Shown here in pieces: positions 24,240 through 31,840 of a stretch of 44,869 nt of DNA. The first letter of the stretch is position 1, and each line of letters begins with the position of its first letter. Source of the DNA: an uncultured Sphingomonas sp. GTDB taxonomy: Bacteria; Pseudomonadota; Alphaproteobacteria; Sphingomonadales; Sphingomonadaceae. A program made the position numbers and the translations under genes. Under the pieces are notes generated by a model, which saw nothing but the letters and a program-made list of their open reading frames with translations, had not been told where the DNA came from and ran no database searches. The stretch lies in contig NZ_CALMAW010000052.1 of assembly GCF_937859915.1 (NCBI RefSeq), positions 4,801 through 49,669 of the forward strand, given 5' to 3'.

Positions 24240-24644
24240 ATGGGCATCAGCAAGATCGTCATGGGGCTCGACGACAAGCCCATGTGGGCGAGCATCGAGC
24301 GCGGCGCGATGGAGTTGCAGAAATGCGGGGAATGCGGCGCGTTCCGCTATCCGCCTGCACCGGTCTGCCCGCACGATTTGTCGGCCGACGCGGAATGGAC
24401 CCCCGTTTCGGGCAAGGGGACGATCCTGTCCTGGGTCGTGTTCCACAAGCAATATTTCGAGGACCATGTGCCGCCCTACAATTCGGTGGCGATCGAGCTC
24501 GAGGAAGGCCCGATCGTGGTCAGCCAGTTGCGGGGCGACGAGCCCGAGGGCAGCTGGATCGGGCAGCGCGTCGAGCTGATCTACGCCGAGCACGCCGGCC
24601 GCACGCAGCATTTTGCGCGCTGGCTCAAGCCCGAAGCGGCCTGA
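24240..24644 (+). CDS. DUF35/OB-fold zinc-ribbon partner of thiolase-like protein, module 1
   Basis: This 134-residue protein has an N-terminal rubredoxin-like zinc ribbon followed by an OB fold, the DUF35/DUF35_N form (ChsH2/YqeB-like). The ribbon has Cys29, Cys32 and Cys43, but the expected fourth cysteine position is Asp46 (CPHD), so metal binding may be altered. The OB part includes VSGKGTILSWVVFHKQYFE and GPIVVSQLRG. Such proteins pair with thiolase-fold enzymes and contribute to a channel for the CoA-ester substrate. It lies between the two thiolase-like genes, 12 bases after the first and 4 before the second. Confidence 0.9.
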   Translation: MGISKIVMGLDDKPMWASIERGAMELQKCGECGAFRYPPAPVCPHDLSADAEWTPVSGKGTILSWVVFHKQYFEDHVPPYNSVAIELEEGPIVVSQLRGDEPEGSWIGQRVELIYAEHAGRTQHFARWLKPEAA

Positions 24645-24648
24645 CGCG

Positions 24649-25821
24649 ATGACGCGTACGCCCTCCGCCTATATCGTCGGCGCCTATGAACTGCCCGAGC
24701 GCTTCTATCCCGACAAGTCGCTCGCGCAGTTGCAGGCCGAGGCGGCGCTGGGCGCGCTCGCCGATGCCGGGCTGACGATCGACGAAGTCGACGGCTTCTT
24801 CTGCGGCCCCGACGCGCCCGGCACCGGACCGCTGTCGATCGCCGACTATCTCAATCTCAATCTGCGCCACTTCGACACCACCAACACCAGCGGCTCATCC
24901 TATACGGTCCACGTCGCGCACGCCGCGGAGGCGATCGCCGCGGGCAAGTGCGACGTCGCGCTGATCACGCTCGCCGGCCGTCCGCGCGCCGAGGGTCGCG
25001 CCAAGGGCGCGCTGGCGCGCACCGACAATCCGCAGCAGCCCGACTTCCAGTGGGAACAGCCCTACGGCCTCGCGGTGCTCAACGTCTATGCGATGGTCGC
25101 GGCGCGCCACATGTACGCGTTCGGCACCACCGCCGAGCAGCTCGCCTGGGTCAAGGTCGCCGCCTCGCATCATGCCCAGCACAATCCGCAGGCGCTGCTG
25201 CGCGATCTCGTCACCGTCGAGGACGTCGTCAATTCGCCGCTGGTCTGCGATCCGCTGCACCGGCTCGACTGCTGCGTCGTGACCGATGGTGGCGGCGCGC
25301 TGATCGTGACGCGCCCCGAGATCGCCAAGAGCCTCAAGCGTCCGCTCGTCGGGCTGATCGGCTCGGCCGAGACCACGCAGGGGCAGAATGGCGGCTATAT
25401 GGACATCACCACCAGCGGCTCCGCGCGCACCGGTCCGCGCGCACTCGCCGAGGCCGGCGTCGCGATCGGCGACATCAAATATGCCTCGCTCTACGACAGT
25501 TTCACGATCACGGTCTTGATGCAGCTCGAGGACCTGGGCTTCTGCGCCAAGGGCGAGGGCGGCGCGTTCGTGTCGGACGGCGGACTGATCTCGGGCAGCG
25601 GCAAGCTCGCAGTCAACACCGACGGCGGCGGTCTGTGCAACAACCACCCGTCCAACCGCGGCGGCATGACCAAGGTGATCGAGGCGGTCCGTCAGCTGCG
25701 CGGCGAGGCGCATCCCGCGGTGCAGGTGCCGGGTTGCGATCTCGCGCTGGTCAACGCGATCGGTGGGCAGCTCGCGGTCCGCCACGCACCTGCCACGCTG
25801 ATCCTGGAGCGTTTCGCATGA
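24649..25821 (+). CDS. Thiolase-like (lipid-transfer/SCP2-thiolase branch) subunit, module 2
   Basis: This 390-residue thiolase-fold protein has YIVGAYELPERF at the start, ALADAGLTIDEVDGFFCG, and DCCVVTDGGGALIVT. The nucleophile region reads TTNTSGSSYTVHVAHAAEAIAAG, with serine/glycine at residues 80-84 and no cysteine. In contrast to module 1, the C-terminal loop keeps NNHPSNRGG, with the histidine of the GHP motif. The C-terminal CxG loop reads NAIGGQLAV. It is thus a second, diverged non-classical thiolase. Its stop overlaps the start of its own DUF35 partner. Either each pair performs its own step or all four proteins form one assembly. ATG 24649 was chosen at the start of the conserved fold. 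Confidence 0.88.
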   Translation: MTRTPSAYIVGAYELPERFYPDKSLAQLQAEAALGALADAGLTIDEVDGFFCGPDAPGTGPLSIADYLNLNLRHFDTTNTSGSSYTVHVAHAAEAIAAGKCDVALITLAGRPRAEGRAKGALARTDNPQQPDFQWEQPYGLAVLNVYAMVAARHMYAFGTTAEQLAWVKVAASHHAQHNPQALLRDLVTVEDVVNSPLVCDPLHRLDCCVVTDGGGALIVTRPEIAKSLKRPLVGLIGSAETTQGQNGGYMDITTSGSARTGPRALAEAGVAIGDIKYASLYDSFTITVLMQLEDLGFCAKGEGGAFVSDGGLISGSGKLAVNTDGGGLCNNHPSNRGGMTKVIEAVRQLRGEAHPAVQVPGCDLALVNAIGGQLAVRHAPATLILERFA

Positions 25822-26219
25822 TCATCGGCGCCCGCACCCCCGGCGACCTCGAACCCACGCCCGAGACTCAAGCCTTCTGGGACGCCGCCGCGCAAGGCCG
25901 CTTCCTCGTCCGCCACTGCAACGCCTGCGACAAGGCGCACTGGTATCCGCGCGGCCTCTGCCCGCTCTGCCACAGCAGCGACACCGACTGGCGCGAGGGA
26001 TCGGGCAAGGGCACGATCTATGCGTTCAGCGTGATGCGCAAGGCCGAGCCGCCGTTCGTGATGGCCTATGTGACGCTCGCCGAGGGGCCGACGATGATGA
26101 CCAACATCGTCGAATGCGAAACCGACGCGCTGCGGATCGGCCAGCCCGTCGAGCTCGTCTTCCAGCCGTCGAAGAGCGGCACGCCGGTGCCCTGCTTCCG
26201 GCCGTCGACGCCGGCATGA
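25818..26219 (+). CDS. DUF35/OB-fold zinc-ribbon partner of thiolase-like protein, module 2
   Basis: This 133-residue protein has a helical N-terminus (TPETQAFWDAAAQGRFLV) typical of DUF35_N. A complete zinc ribbon follows, Cys34/Cys37 and Cys48/Cys51 (CNAC and CPLC), and then an OB fold with GSGKGTIYAFSVMRKAEPPF and VAYVTLAEGP-like strands. The intact ribbon contrasts with the missing fourth cysteine in the module 1 partner. It is coupled by ATGA overlaps to the thiolase-like gene before it and the IlvD-type gene after it, which argues for tight co-expression. Confidence 0.9.
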   Translation: MIIGARTPGDLEPTPETQAFWDAAAQGRFLVRHCNACDKAHWYPRGLCPLCHSSDTDWREGSGKGTIYAFSVMRKAEPPFVMAYVTLAEGPTMMTNIVECETDALRIGQPVELVFQPSKSGTPVPCFRPSTPA

Positions 26220-27931
26220 CCGACGCGCCGCGCGGCCTGCTCGGTGGCCTCACCAATTATGGCGACGCCGGTTTCAGCCGCTATCTGCGGCGCAGCTTCG
26301 CCAGCTCGATGGGCTATTCCCGGCAGATGCTAGACAAGCCGATCGTCGGCATCTGCTATGCGGCGGGCGGTTTCAACAATTGCCACCGCGACGTGCCGGC
26401 GCTGATCGAGGCGGTGAAGCGCGGCGTGCTCGCGGCGGGCGCTCTGCCGATCGACTTCCCGACGATCTCGCTGGGCGAGGTGTTCCTGTCGCCGACCAGC
26501 CTCAAATACCGCAACCTGATGTCGATGGACGTCGAGGAGATGATCCGCGCGCAGCCGATGGATTCGGTCGTGCTGATCGGCGGCTGCGACAAGACCGTGC
26601 CCGCGCAATTGATGGGCGCGGCATCGGCCGACCTGCCCGCGATCCAGCTCGTCACCGGCCCGATGTCGACCGGGCGGCACCGCGGCGAACGGCTCGGCGC
26701 CTGTACCGACTGCCGCCGCTTCTGGGCACGCTACCGCGCCGACGAGATCGACGCCGCCGAGATCGACGCCGTCGAGCAGAAGCTCGCCTCGACCGCGGGC
26801 ACCTGCGCGGTGATGGGCACCGCGAGCACGATGGCGGCGATCGCCGAGGCGCTGGGCATGATGCCCGCGGGCGCCGCCGCGGTGCCCGCGGTCGACGCGC
26901 AACGGCTGCGGATCGCCGAGGAGACCGGCCGCATCGCGGTCGCGCTGATCGATGCGCCGCGCCGCCCCAGCGAGATCATGACCGCGCCCGCGATCGAGAA
27001 TGCGCTGCGCATCCTGCTCGCGATCGGCGGCTCGACCAACGCGATCCTGCATCTCACCGCGATCGCCGGCCGGCTCGGTCATCCGATCGACCTGCGCCAC
27101 CTCAACCATCTTTCCGACACCACGCCCGTGCTGGTCAATCTCAAGCCGACGGGCGATCTCTACATGGAGGATCTGGCGGCGGCGGGCGGAATCCCCGCGG
27201 TGATGCGCGAGATCCGCGACCTGCTTCACCTCGATTGCATGACCATCACCGGCGAGACGATCGGCGAGCGCATCGATGCGTGGGATCCGTGGGTCGACAC
27301 CAAGGCGATCCGGCCGCGCACCGATCCGGTCGATCCGGAGGGCGGGCTCGTCGCGCTGTTCGGCAATCTGGCGCCGCGCGGCGCGATCCTCAAGCGTTCG
27401 GCTGCCGACGCGCGGCTGTTCGAGCGTCAGGCGCGCTGCGTCGTGTTCGACAGCCTCGACGATCTCGCACAGCGCATCGACGATCCCGATCTCGACGTCA
27501 CCGCCGACGATGCGCTGATCCTGCGCAACGCAGGCCCATGCAGCCCGTCGTCGATGCCCGAGGCGGGCTATATCCCGATCCCGCGCAAGCTCGCGCAGGC
27601 GGGCGTCAAGGACATGATCCGCATCTCGGACGCGCGGATGAGCGGCACCGCGTTCGGCACCGTCGTGCTTCACGTCTCCCCCGACGCGGCCTCGGGCGGC
27701 ATGCTCGCGCTCGTCCGTTCGGGCGACACGATCGAGCTCAGCGTCGCCAACCGGCGGCTCGAACTGCTCGTCGATCCGCCCGAATTGGAACAGCGGCGGG
27801 CCGCCCTCCCCGCGCCGGCCGCTCCTGCGGTGCGCGGCCACGACTGGCTGCACGCACAGTTCATCACGCAGGCCGACCAAGGCTGCGACTTTACCTTCTT
27901 GCAACGCCAAGGGGTGACACAACCGGCATGA
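26216..27931 (+). CDS. IlvD/Edd-family dehydratase, sugar-acid or dihydroxy-acid type
   Basis: This 571-residue Fe-S dehydratase has cluster-ligand cysteines Cys56 (NNCHRD), Cys124 (IGGCDKTVP, with the metal-binding lysine K126) and Cys197 (STAGTCAVMGTASTM), the three-cysteine arrangement of [2Fe-2S] IlvD-type enzymes. Later motifs are GGSTNAILHLTAIAGRLG, CSPSSMPEAGYIPIP and ARMSGTAFGTVVLHVSP, the last typical of the arabonate/xylonate dehydratase branch rather than of biosynthetic IlvD. It converts a 2,3-dihydroxy acid to a 2-oxo-3-deoxy acid. No pentose or hexose dehydrogenase is nearby, so a non-sugar dihydroxyacid is possible. It is coupled on both sides by ATGA overlaps. Confidence 0.92.
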   Translation: MTDAPRGLLGGLTNYGDAGFSRYLRRSFASSMGYSRQMLDKPIVGICYAAGGFNNCHRDVPALIEAVKRGVLAAGALPIDFPTISLGEVFLSPTSLKYRNLMSMDVEEMIRAQPMDSVVLIGGCDKTVPAQLMGAASADLPAIQLVTGPMSTGRHRGERLGACTDCRRFWARYRADEIDAAEIDAVEQKLASTAGTCAVMGTASTMAAIAEALGMMPAGAAAVPAVDAQRLRIAEETGRIAVALIDAPRRPSEIMTAPAIENALRILLAIGGSTNAILHLTAIAGRLGHPIDLRHLNHLSDTTPVLVNLKPTGDLYMEDLAAAGGIPAVMREIRDLLHLDCMTITGETIGERIDAWDPWVDTKAIRPRTDPVDPEGGLVALFGNLAPRGAILKRSAADARLFERQARCVVFDSLDDLAQRIDDPDLDVTADDALILRNAGPCSPSSMPEAGYIPIPRKLAQAGVKDMIRISDARMSGTAFGTVVLHVSPDAASGGMLALVRSGDTIELSVANRRLELLVDPPELEQRRAALPAPAAPAVRGHDWLHAQFITQADQGCDFTFLQRQGVTQPA

Positions 27932-29352
27932 CGGTTTTTCTCGATGCCGTAACGGCCGTCCTTGGCTCAAACGGCCTGCTCACCGACCCCGCCGATCTCG
28001 TCCCCTATGCGAGCGACTGGCGCGGCAAGATCGACGGCGCGCCGCTCGCGGTCGCAAGGCCCTCGTCGACCGCGCAGGTCGCCGCCGTCGTGCGATTGTG
28101 CCTCGAACACGGCGTCGCGATCGTCCCGCAGGGCGGCAATACGGGGCTCGCCGGTGGTGCGACTCCCGACCGATCTGGGACGCAGCTCGTCGTGGCGCTC
28201 GACCGGATGACGCGCATCCTCGACGTCGATCCGATCGACAACGTCATTGTCGTGGAAGCCGGCTGCATCCTCACCACCGCTCAGCAGGCCGCCACCGATA
28301 TTGGTCGCCTGCTGCCGCTCAGCTTCGGCGCGGAGGGCAGCGCGCGGGTGGGCGGCGCGGTCGCGACCAACGCCGGCGGCATCAACGTCCTTCGCTACGG
28401 CAATACCCGCCAACTGGTATTGGGGATCGAGGTCGTGCTGGCCGACGGCCACGTGCTCGACCTGATGAGCCGGCTGCGCAAGGACAATGCCGGCTACGAC
28501 CTCAAGCAGCTGTTTATCGGATCGGAGGGCACGCTCGGCATCGTCACCGCGGTCTGTCTGCGGCTTTCCCCCCGCATCGTGCAGATGCAGACCGCGGTGC
28601 TGCAGATGGCGTCGCTGGGCGGCGTACTCAATCTCTATGCGATGTTGAGCGCCGATCTCGGCGAGTTCCTGTCAAGCTTCGAGCTGATCTCGCCACAGGC
28701 CCGTGCGCTGTCGGTCGCGCATCTGCCCAAGTCGAACTGGCCGTTCAGCGACGGCTGGGCGGTACTGGTCGAGGTCGGTTCGGGCAGCGCGCACATCGAT
28801 CTCGGCGGATTGCTCGAGACCGCGCTCGCTACCGCGATCGAGGCGGGGATCGTCGAGGATGCGGTGATCGCGCAGAGCGACGCGCAACGCGACGCCTTCT
28901 GGCTGGTCCGCGAGAGCATCACCGAAGGCGAGCGCGCCGCTGGTCCCAGCATCAAGCACGACGTCTCGGTGCCGATCTCGTGCCTGCCCGCGCTGATCGA
29001 AGCGTGCGAAGCGGACATCATTGCGACGTTCCCCGGCGCGCGCGCGAACGTCTTCGGCCATGTCGGCGACGGCAACGTCCATTTCAACGTCATCCCGAGC
29101 CTCGAGCAACGCGCCGAGCCGGGCTTCGAGGCGCGCGTCAACGCCTGCATCCACGATCGCGTCGCCGCGGCGGGGGGCAGCATCACCGCCGAGCACGGCG
29201 TCGGCCAGCTGCGTGTCCAAGAACTTGCTCACTACAAGTCGCCCGACGTGATCAAATTAATGCGTCAAATCAAGCGGGCGATCGATCCGCGTCAGGCGAT
29301 GAACCCCGGCAAGGTGCTCGCCGACGAAAGGGCGACGAACCCGCCCGCTTGA
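27928..29352 (+). CDS. FAD-linked D-2-hydroxyacid dehydrogenase (D-2-hydroxyglutarate/D-lactate type)
   Basis: This 474-residue flavoprotein is of the GlcD/D2HGDH family. The PCMH-type FAD-binding domain has IVPQGGNTGLAGGATP (about residues 68-83), SFGAEGSARVGGAVATNAGG and FIGSEGTLGIVTAV. The C-terminal FAD-oxidase domain contains KHDVSVP, HVGDGNVHFN (metal/substrate histidines), EHGVGQLR and AMNPGKVL. Family members oxidise D-2-hydroxyglutarate, D-lactate or similar D-2-hydroxyacids to 2-oxoacids. It is the last gene of operon 2, coupled to the dehydratase. The product would be a 2-oxoacid, which fits the ThDP and PEP-mutase-family enzymes of the region. The substrate is not known. Confidence 0.92.
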   Translation: MTVFLDAVTAVLGSNGLLTDPADLVPYASDWRGKIDGAPLAVARPSSTAQVAAVVRLCLEHGVAIVPQGGNTGLAGGATPDRSGTQLVVALDRMTRILDVDPIDNVIVVEAGCILTTAQQAATDIGRLLPLSFGAEGSARVGGAVATNAGGINVLRYGNTRQLVLGIEVVLADGHVLDLMSRLRKDNAGYDLKQLFIGSEGTLGIVTAVCLRLSPRIVQMQTAVLQMASLGGVLNLYAMLSADLGEFLSSFELISPQARALSVAHLPKSNWPFSDGWAVLVEVGSGSAHIDLGGLLETALATAIEAGIVEDAVIAQSDAQRDAFWLVRESITEGERAAGPSIKHDVSVPISCLPALIEACEADIIATFPGARANVFGHVGDGNVHFNVIPSLEQRAEPGFEARVNACIHDRVAAAGGSITAEHGVGQLRVQELAHYKSPDVIKLMRQIKRAIDPRQAMNPGKVLADERATNPPA

Positions 29353-29465
29353 CGTGAGAAATCCGCAGGGGCGGCGACGACCCTGGGCTCATTTCTTCGC
29401 TGCGTCGCGGCAAGGGCCGATGCACATCTCCTGTTTGCCCATCGAAAACTCAACCAGAGCTCGCA

Positions 29466-29481
29466 TCTTTGTCGTTTGACC
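29466..29481 (+). promoter_or_regulatory. Shared operator-like element, copy D (TonB receptor)
   Basis: TCTTTGTCGTTTGACC, with the exact ten-base core of copies A and B, ends 121 bases before the TonB receptor start. It sits in the 250-base gap after operon 2 (29353-29602), which holds no gene. Its position indicates that the receptor has its own transcript under the same control as the enzyme operons. Confidence 0.62.
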
Positions 29482-29602
29482 GGATTCGGCAAAATCCTAT
29501 TTCTCGACGCCACAAGCGGACCTCTTTCGAAGCCGCGAGAGCGAAGACCAGCCGGCATCCGGTCAAGTCGTCGCCAGTAAGAACAGACCCTGGGGAGGAA
29601 CG

Positions 29603-31840
29603 ATGAACACACGTCTCGCGCTTTTGATCTCGGCCGCCGTCCTGCCTTTGGCGACGGCGCCGCTCCATGCGCAATCCGCCACCGGCGATCTTCCGCAGAC
29701 GCCGGCCGGTCCGAACGCGTCCGCACCGCTCGCCGCCTCCGAACCCGCGCCCGAAACGTCGGCCCCCGCGCCGAGCGCCGGGCTGCAGGAGATCGTCGTC
29801 ACCGCTCAGCGCCGCGCCGAGAATGTCCAGAAGGCGCCGATCGCGATCGATACGGTCTCGGCCGCGATGCTGACCCAGCGCCACGTCACCGACGCCACGG
29901 CGCTGACGCAGCTCGTGCCCTCCGCGCAGATCGGCCAGGCGGCCGGCCCCTTCCCCGTCTTCTTCCTGCGTGGCGGCGGCTCGTTCGGCACCAACTCGCT
30001 GACCGACAGTGCGGTGGTGCTCTCGCTCGACGGCGTGCCACTCGCCCGCCAGTACAACAGCAACGGCCAGTTCTTCGATCTCGAGCGCGTCGAGGTGCTC
30101 GAAGGGCCGCAGGGCACGCTTTACGGCCGCAACGCAACCGGCGGCGCGATCAACCTCATCCCGCAGCGCCCGACGCACGAGTTCAGCTTCGACGGCGGCC
30201 TGTCCTACGGCAATTACCAGGCGATCCAGACCAACGCCGCGCTCAACGTCCCGCTCGGCGACACGCTCGCCGCGCGCGCGTCGTTCCAGAGCACCAATCA
30301 TTCGGGCTATACGTCCGATGGCCAGTCCGACGACGACACGCAATCGGCGCGCTTGCAGCTGCTCTACGAGCCCAGCAGCGCGTTCACCTTCCTGATCAGC
30401 GCCGACATGGTCCACCAGGGCGGCCGCGGGTCGGGCTTCGTCGACGTCAGCGACTTCAGCCCCGATCAGCGCGTCGGCCTCACCGATCCGCGCGTCCAGG
30501 CGCTCTACGTCTCACGCAAGCTGACCCCGATCCCCGCCAACTCGCTGTTCCTCGACGATCGCCATGCCGGTCTCAAGGGCGAGATGAACTGGAAGACCGA
30601 TCTCGGCACGCTGACGATCCTGCCCGCCTATCGCCACGCGCATCTCGACTTCAACTCGGCCTATGGCGGTGGTGAGGCGGACAATGAGTTTGACAATCAG
30701 GAGAGCGTCGAGGCGCGCTTCGCGTCGAACGACCGCGGCTTCCTGCGCTGGATCGTCGGCGGCTTCTACCTGCACGACAAGATCAACGTGTTCGAGAACA
30801 TCAACAATTTCAACGGCACCGGCAATCAGCAAATCTATCAGGGCGACACCGACTCCAAGGCGGTGTTCGCCGATCTGACCGCCAAGCTGACCAGCAAGCT
30901 CAGGCTGATCGGCGGCGTCCGCTACACCAACGAGACCAAGTCGCTCGATGGCTCGCTGCACAATCCGTTCATCGCCAATCCGGTCTATGTCGTCGTCGAC
31001 GACTCGGCCAAGGCGTCCAAAGTGACCTACCGCGCCGGCGCGCAATATGACGTCACCAATACGTCGATGCTCTACGGCACGGTCTCGACCAGCTTCCGCT
31101 CGGGCGGCTTCTACTTCACCGCCGACAATCCCGCGTTCAAGCCGGAATATGTCACCGCCTATACGATCGGCACCAAGAACCGCTTCTTCGACAACAAGGT
31201 GCAGGTCAATCTCGAGCTGTTCGAGTGGAAGTTCCGCAACCAGCAGCTTGCCTATTCGACGCGGGACAGCGTCGGCAACCAAGTGTTTGCGACTCTCAAC
31301 GCGGGCCGCACCCGCTCGCGCGGCGCCGAGCTCGATCTCAAATATCAGCCCGCGCGCAACACGCAATTCGGCGTCGACGTCCAGTATCTCGACTCCAAAT
31401 TCCAGCAATTCCTGCTGGTCCAGACCGCAGCGCCGGCGGCGGGCACGCTCTGCTCGAGCGTCCACGGCACGACCACCTATACGCTCAACTGCCAGGGCCA
31501 GACGCCGCCCAATTCGCCCAAATGGGTGGTCAGCCCCACCGTCAGCCAGGATTTCGAGCTGAGCAGCGGCGGCGTGATCAACCTGCTCACCGGGGCGCAT
31601 TACCAGACCAACTCCTACACCGCGATCAACCTCACGCCGACCGATCTCCAGCGCAGCTACATCACCGGCAACGCCTCGCTCACCTATACGCCGCCGGACA
31701 AGCGCTGGTCGGTCAGCGCCTTCGTCGAAAATCTCGGCGACGTCGCGATCAAGCAATATACCACGCACACGTCCCTCACCGCGGCCGTGCTGTCGCCGCC
31801 GCGCACCTACGGCGTCCGCGCCGCGGTGCACTTCCGGTGA
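29603..31840 (+). CDS. TonB-dependent outer membrane receptor for the pathway substrate
   Basis: This 745-residue receptor has a signal peptide (LALLISAAVLPLATAPLHAQ), a proline/alanine-rich linker and the TonB-box-like LQEIVVTAQRR near residue 61. The plug domain follows (FLRGGG, VVLSLDGVPL, DLERVEVLEGPQGTLYGRNATGGAINLI), then a 22-strand-type barrel ending in RAAVHFR. The sequence belongs to the large sphingomonad group of receptors found next to catabolic genes, which import substrates other than siderophores. AGGAACG lies just before ATG 29603. Element D upstream suggests co-regulation with operons 1 and 2. The stop overlaps the GTG start of the next gene. Confidence 0.95.
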   Translation: MNTRLALLISAAVLPLATAPLHAQSATGDLPQTPAGPNASAPLAASEPAPETSAPAPSAGLQEIVVTAQRRAENVQKAPIAIDTVSAAMLTQRHVTDATALTQLVPSAQIGQAAGPFPVFFLRGGGSFGTNSLTDSAVVLSLDGVPLARQYNSNGQFFDLERVEVLEGPQGTLYGRNATGGAINLIPQRPTHEFSFDGGLSYGNYQAIQTNAALNVPLGDTLAARASFQSTNHSGYTSDGQSDDDTQSARLQLLYEPSSAFTFLISADMVHQGGRGSGFVDVSDFSPDQRVGLTDPRVQALYVSRKLTPIPANSLFLDDRHAGLKGEMNWKTDLGTLTILPAYRHAHLDFNSAYGGGEADNEFDNQESVEARFASNDRGFLRWIVGGFYLHDKINVFENINNFNGTGNQQIYQGDTDSKAVFADLTAKLTSKLRLIGGVRYTNETKSLDGSLHNPFIANPVYVVVDDSAKASKVTYRAGAQYDVTNTSMLYGTVSTSFRSGGFYFTADNPAFKPEYVTAYTIGTKNRFFDNKVQVNLELFEWKFRNQQLAYSTRDSVGNQVFATLNAGRTRSRGAELDLKYQPARNTQFGVDVQYLDSKFQQFLLVQTAAPAAGTLCSSVHGTTTYTLNCQGQTPPNSPKWVVSPTVSQDFELSSGGVINLLTGAHYQTNSYTAINLTPTDLQRSYITGNASLTYTPPDKRWSVSAFVENLGDVAIKQYTTHTSLTAAVLSPPRTYGVRAAVHFR

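Noticed and set aside
26380-29352. 990-codon plus-strand frame joining the dehydratase region and the FAD dehydrogenase
   Set aside because: The first half is an out-of-frame shadow of the dehydratase (Arg-rich, no domain). The FAD protein starts at 27928 with an ATGA overlap, so there is no real fusion.
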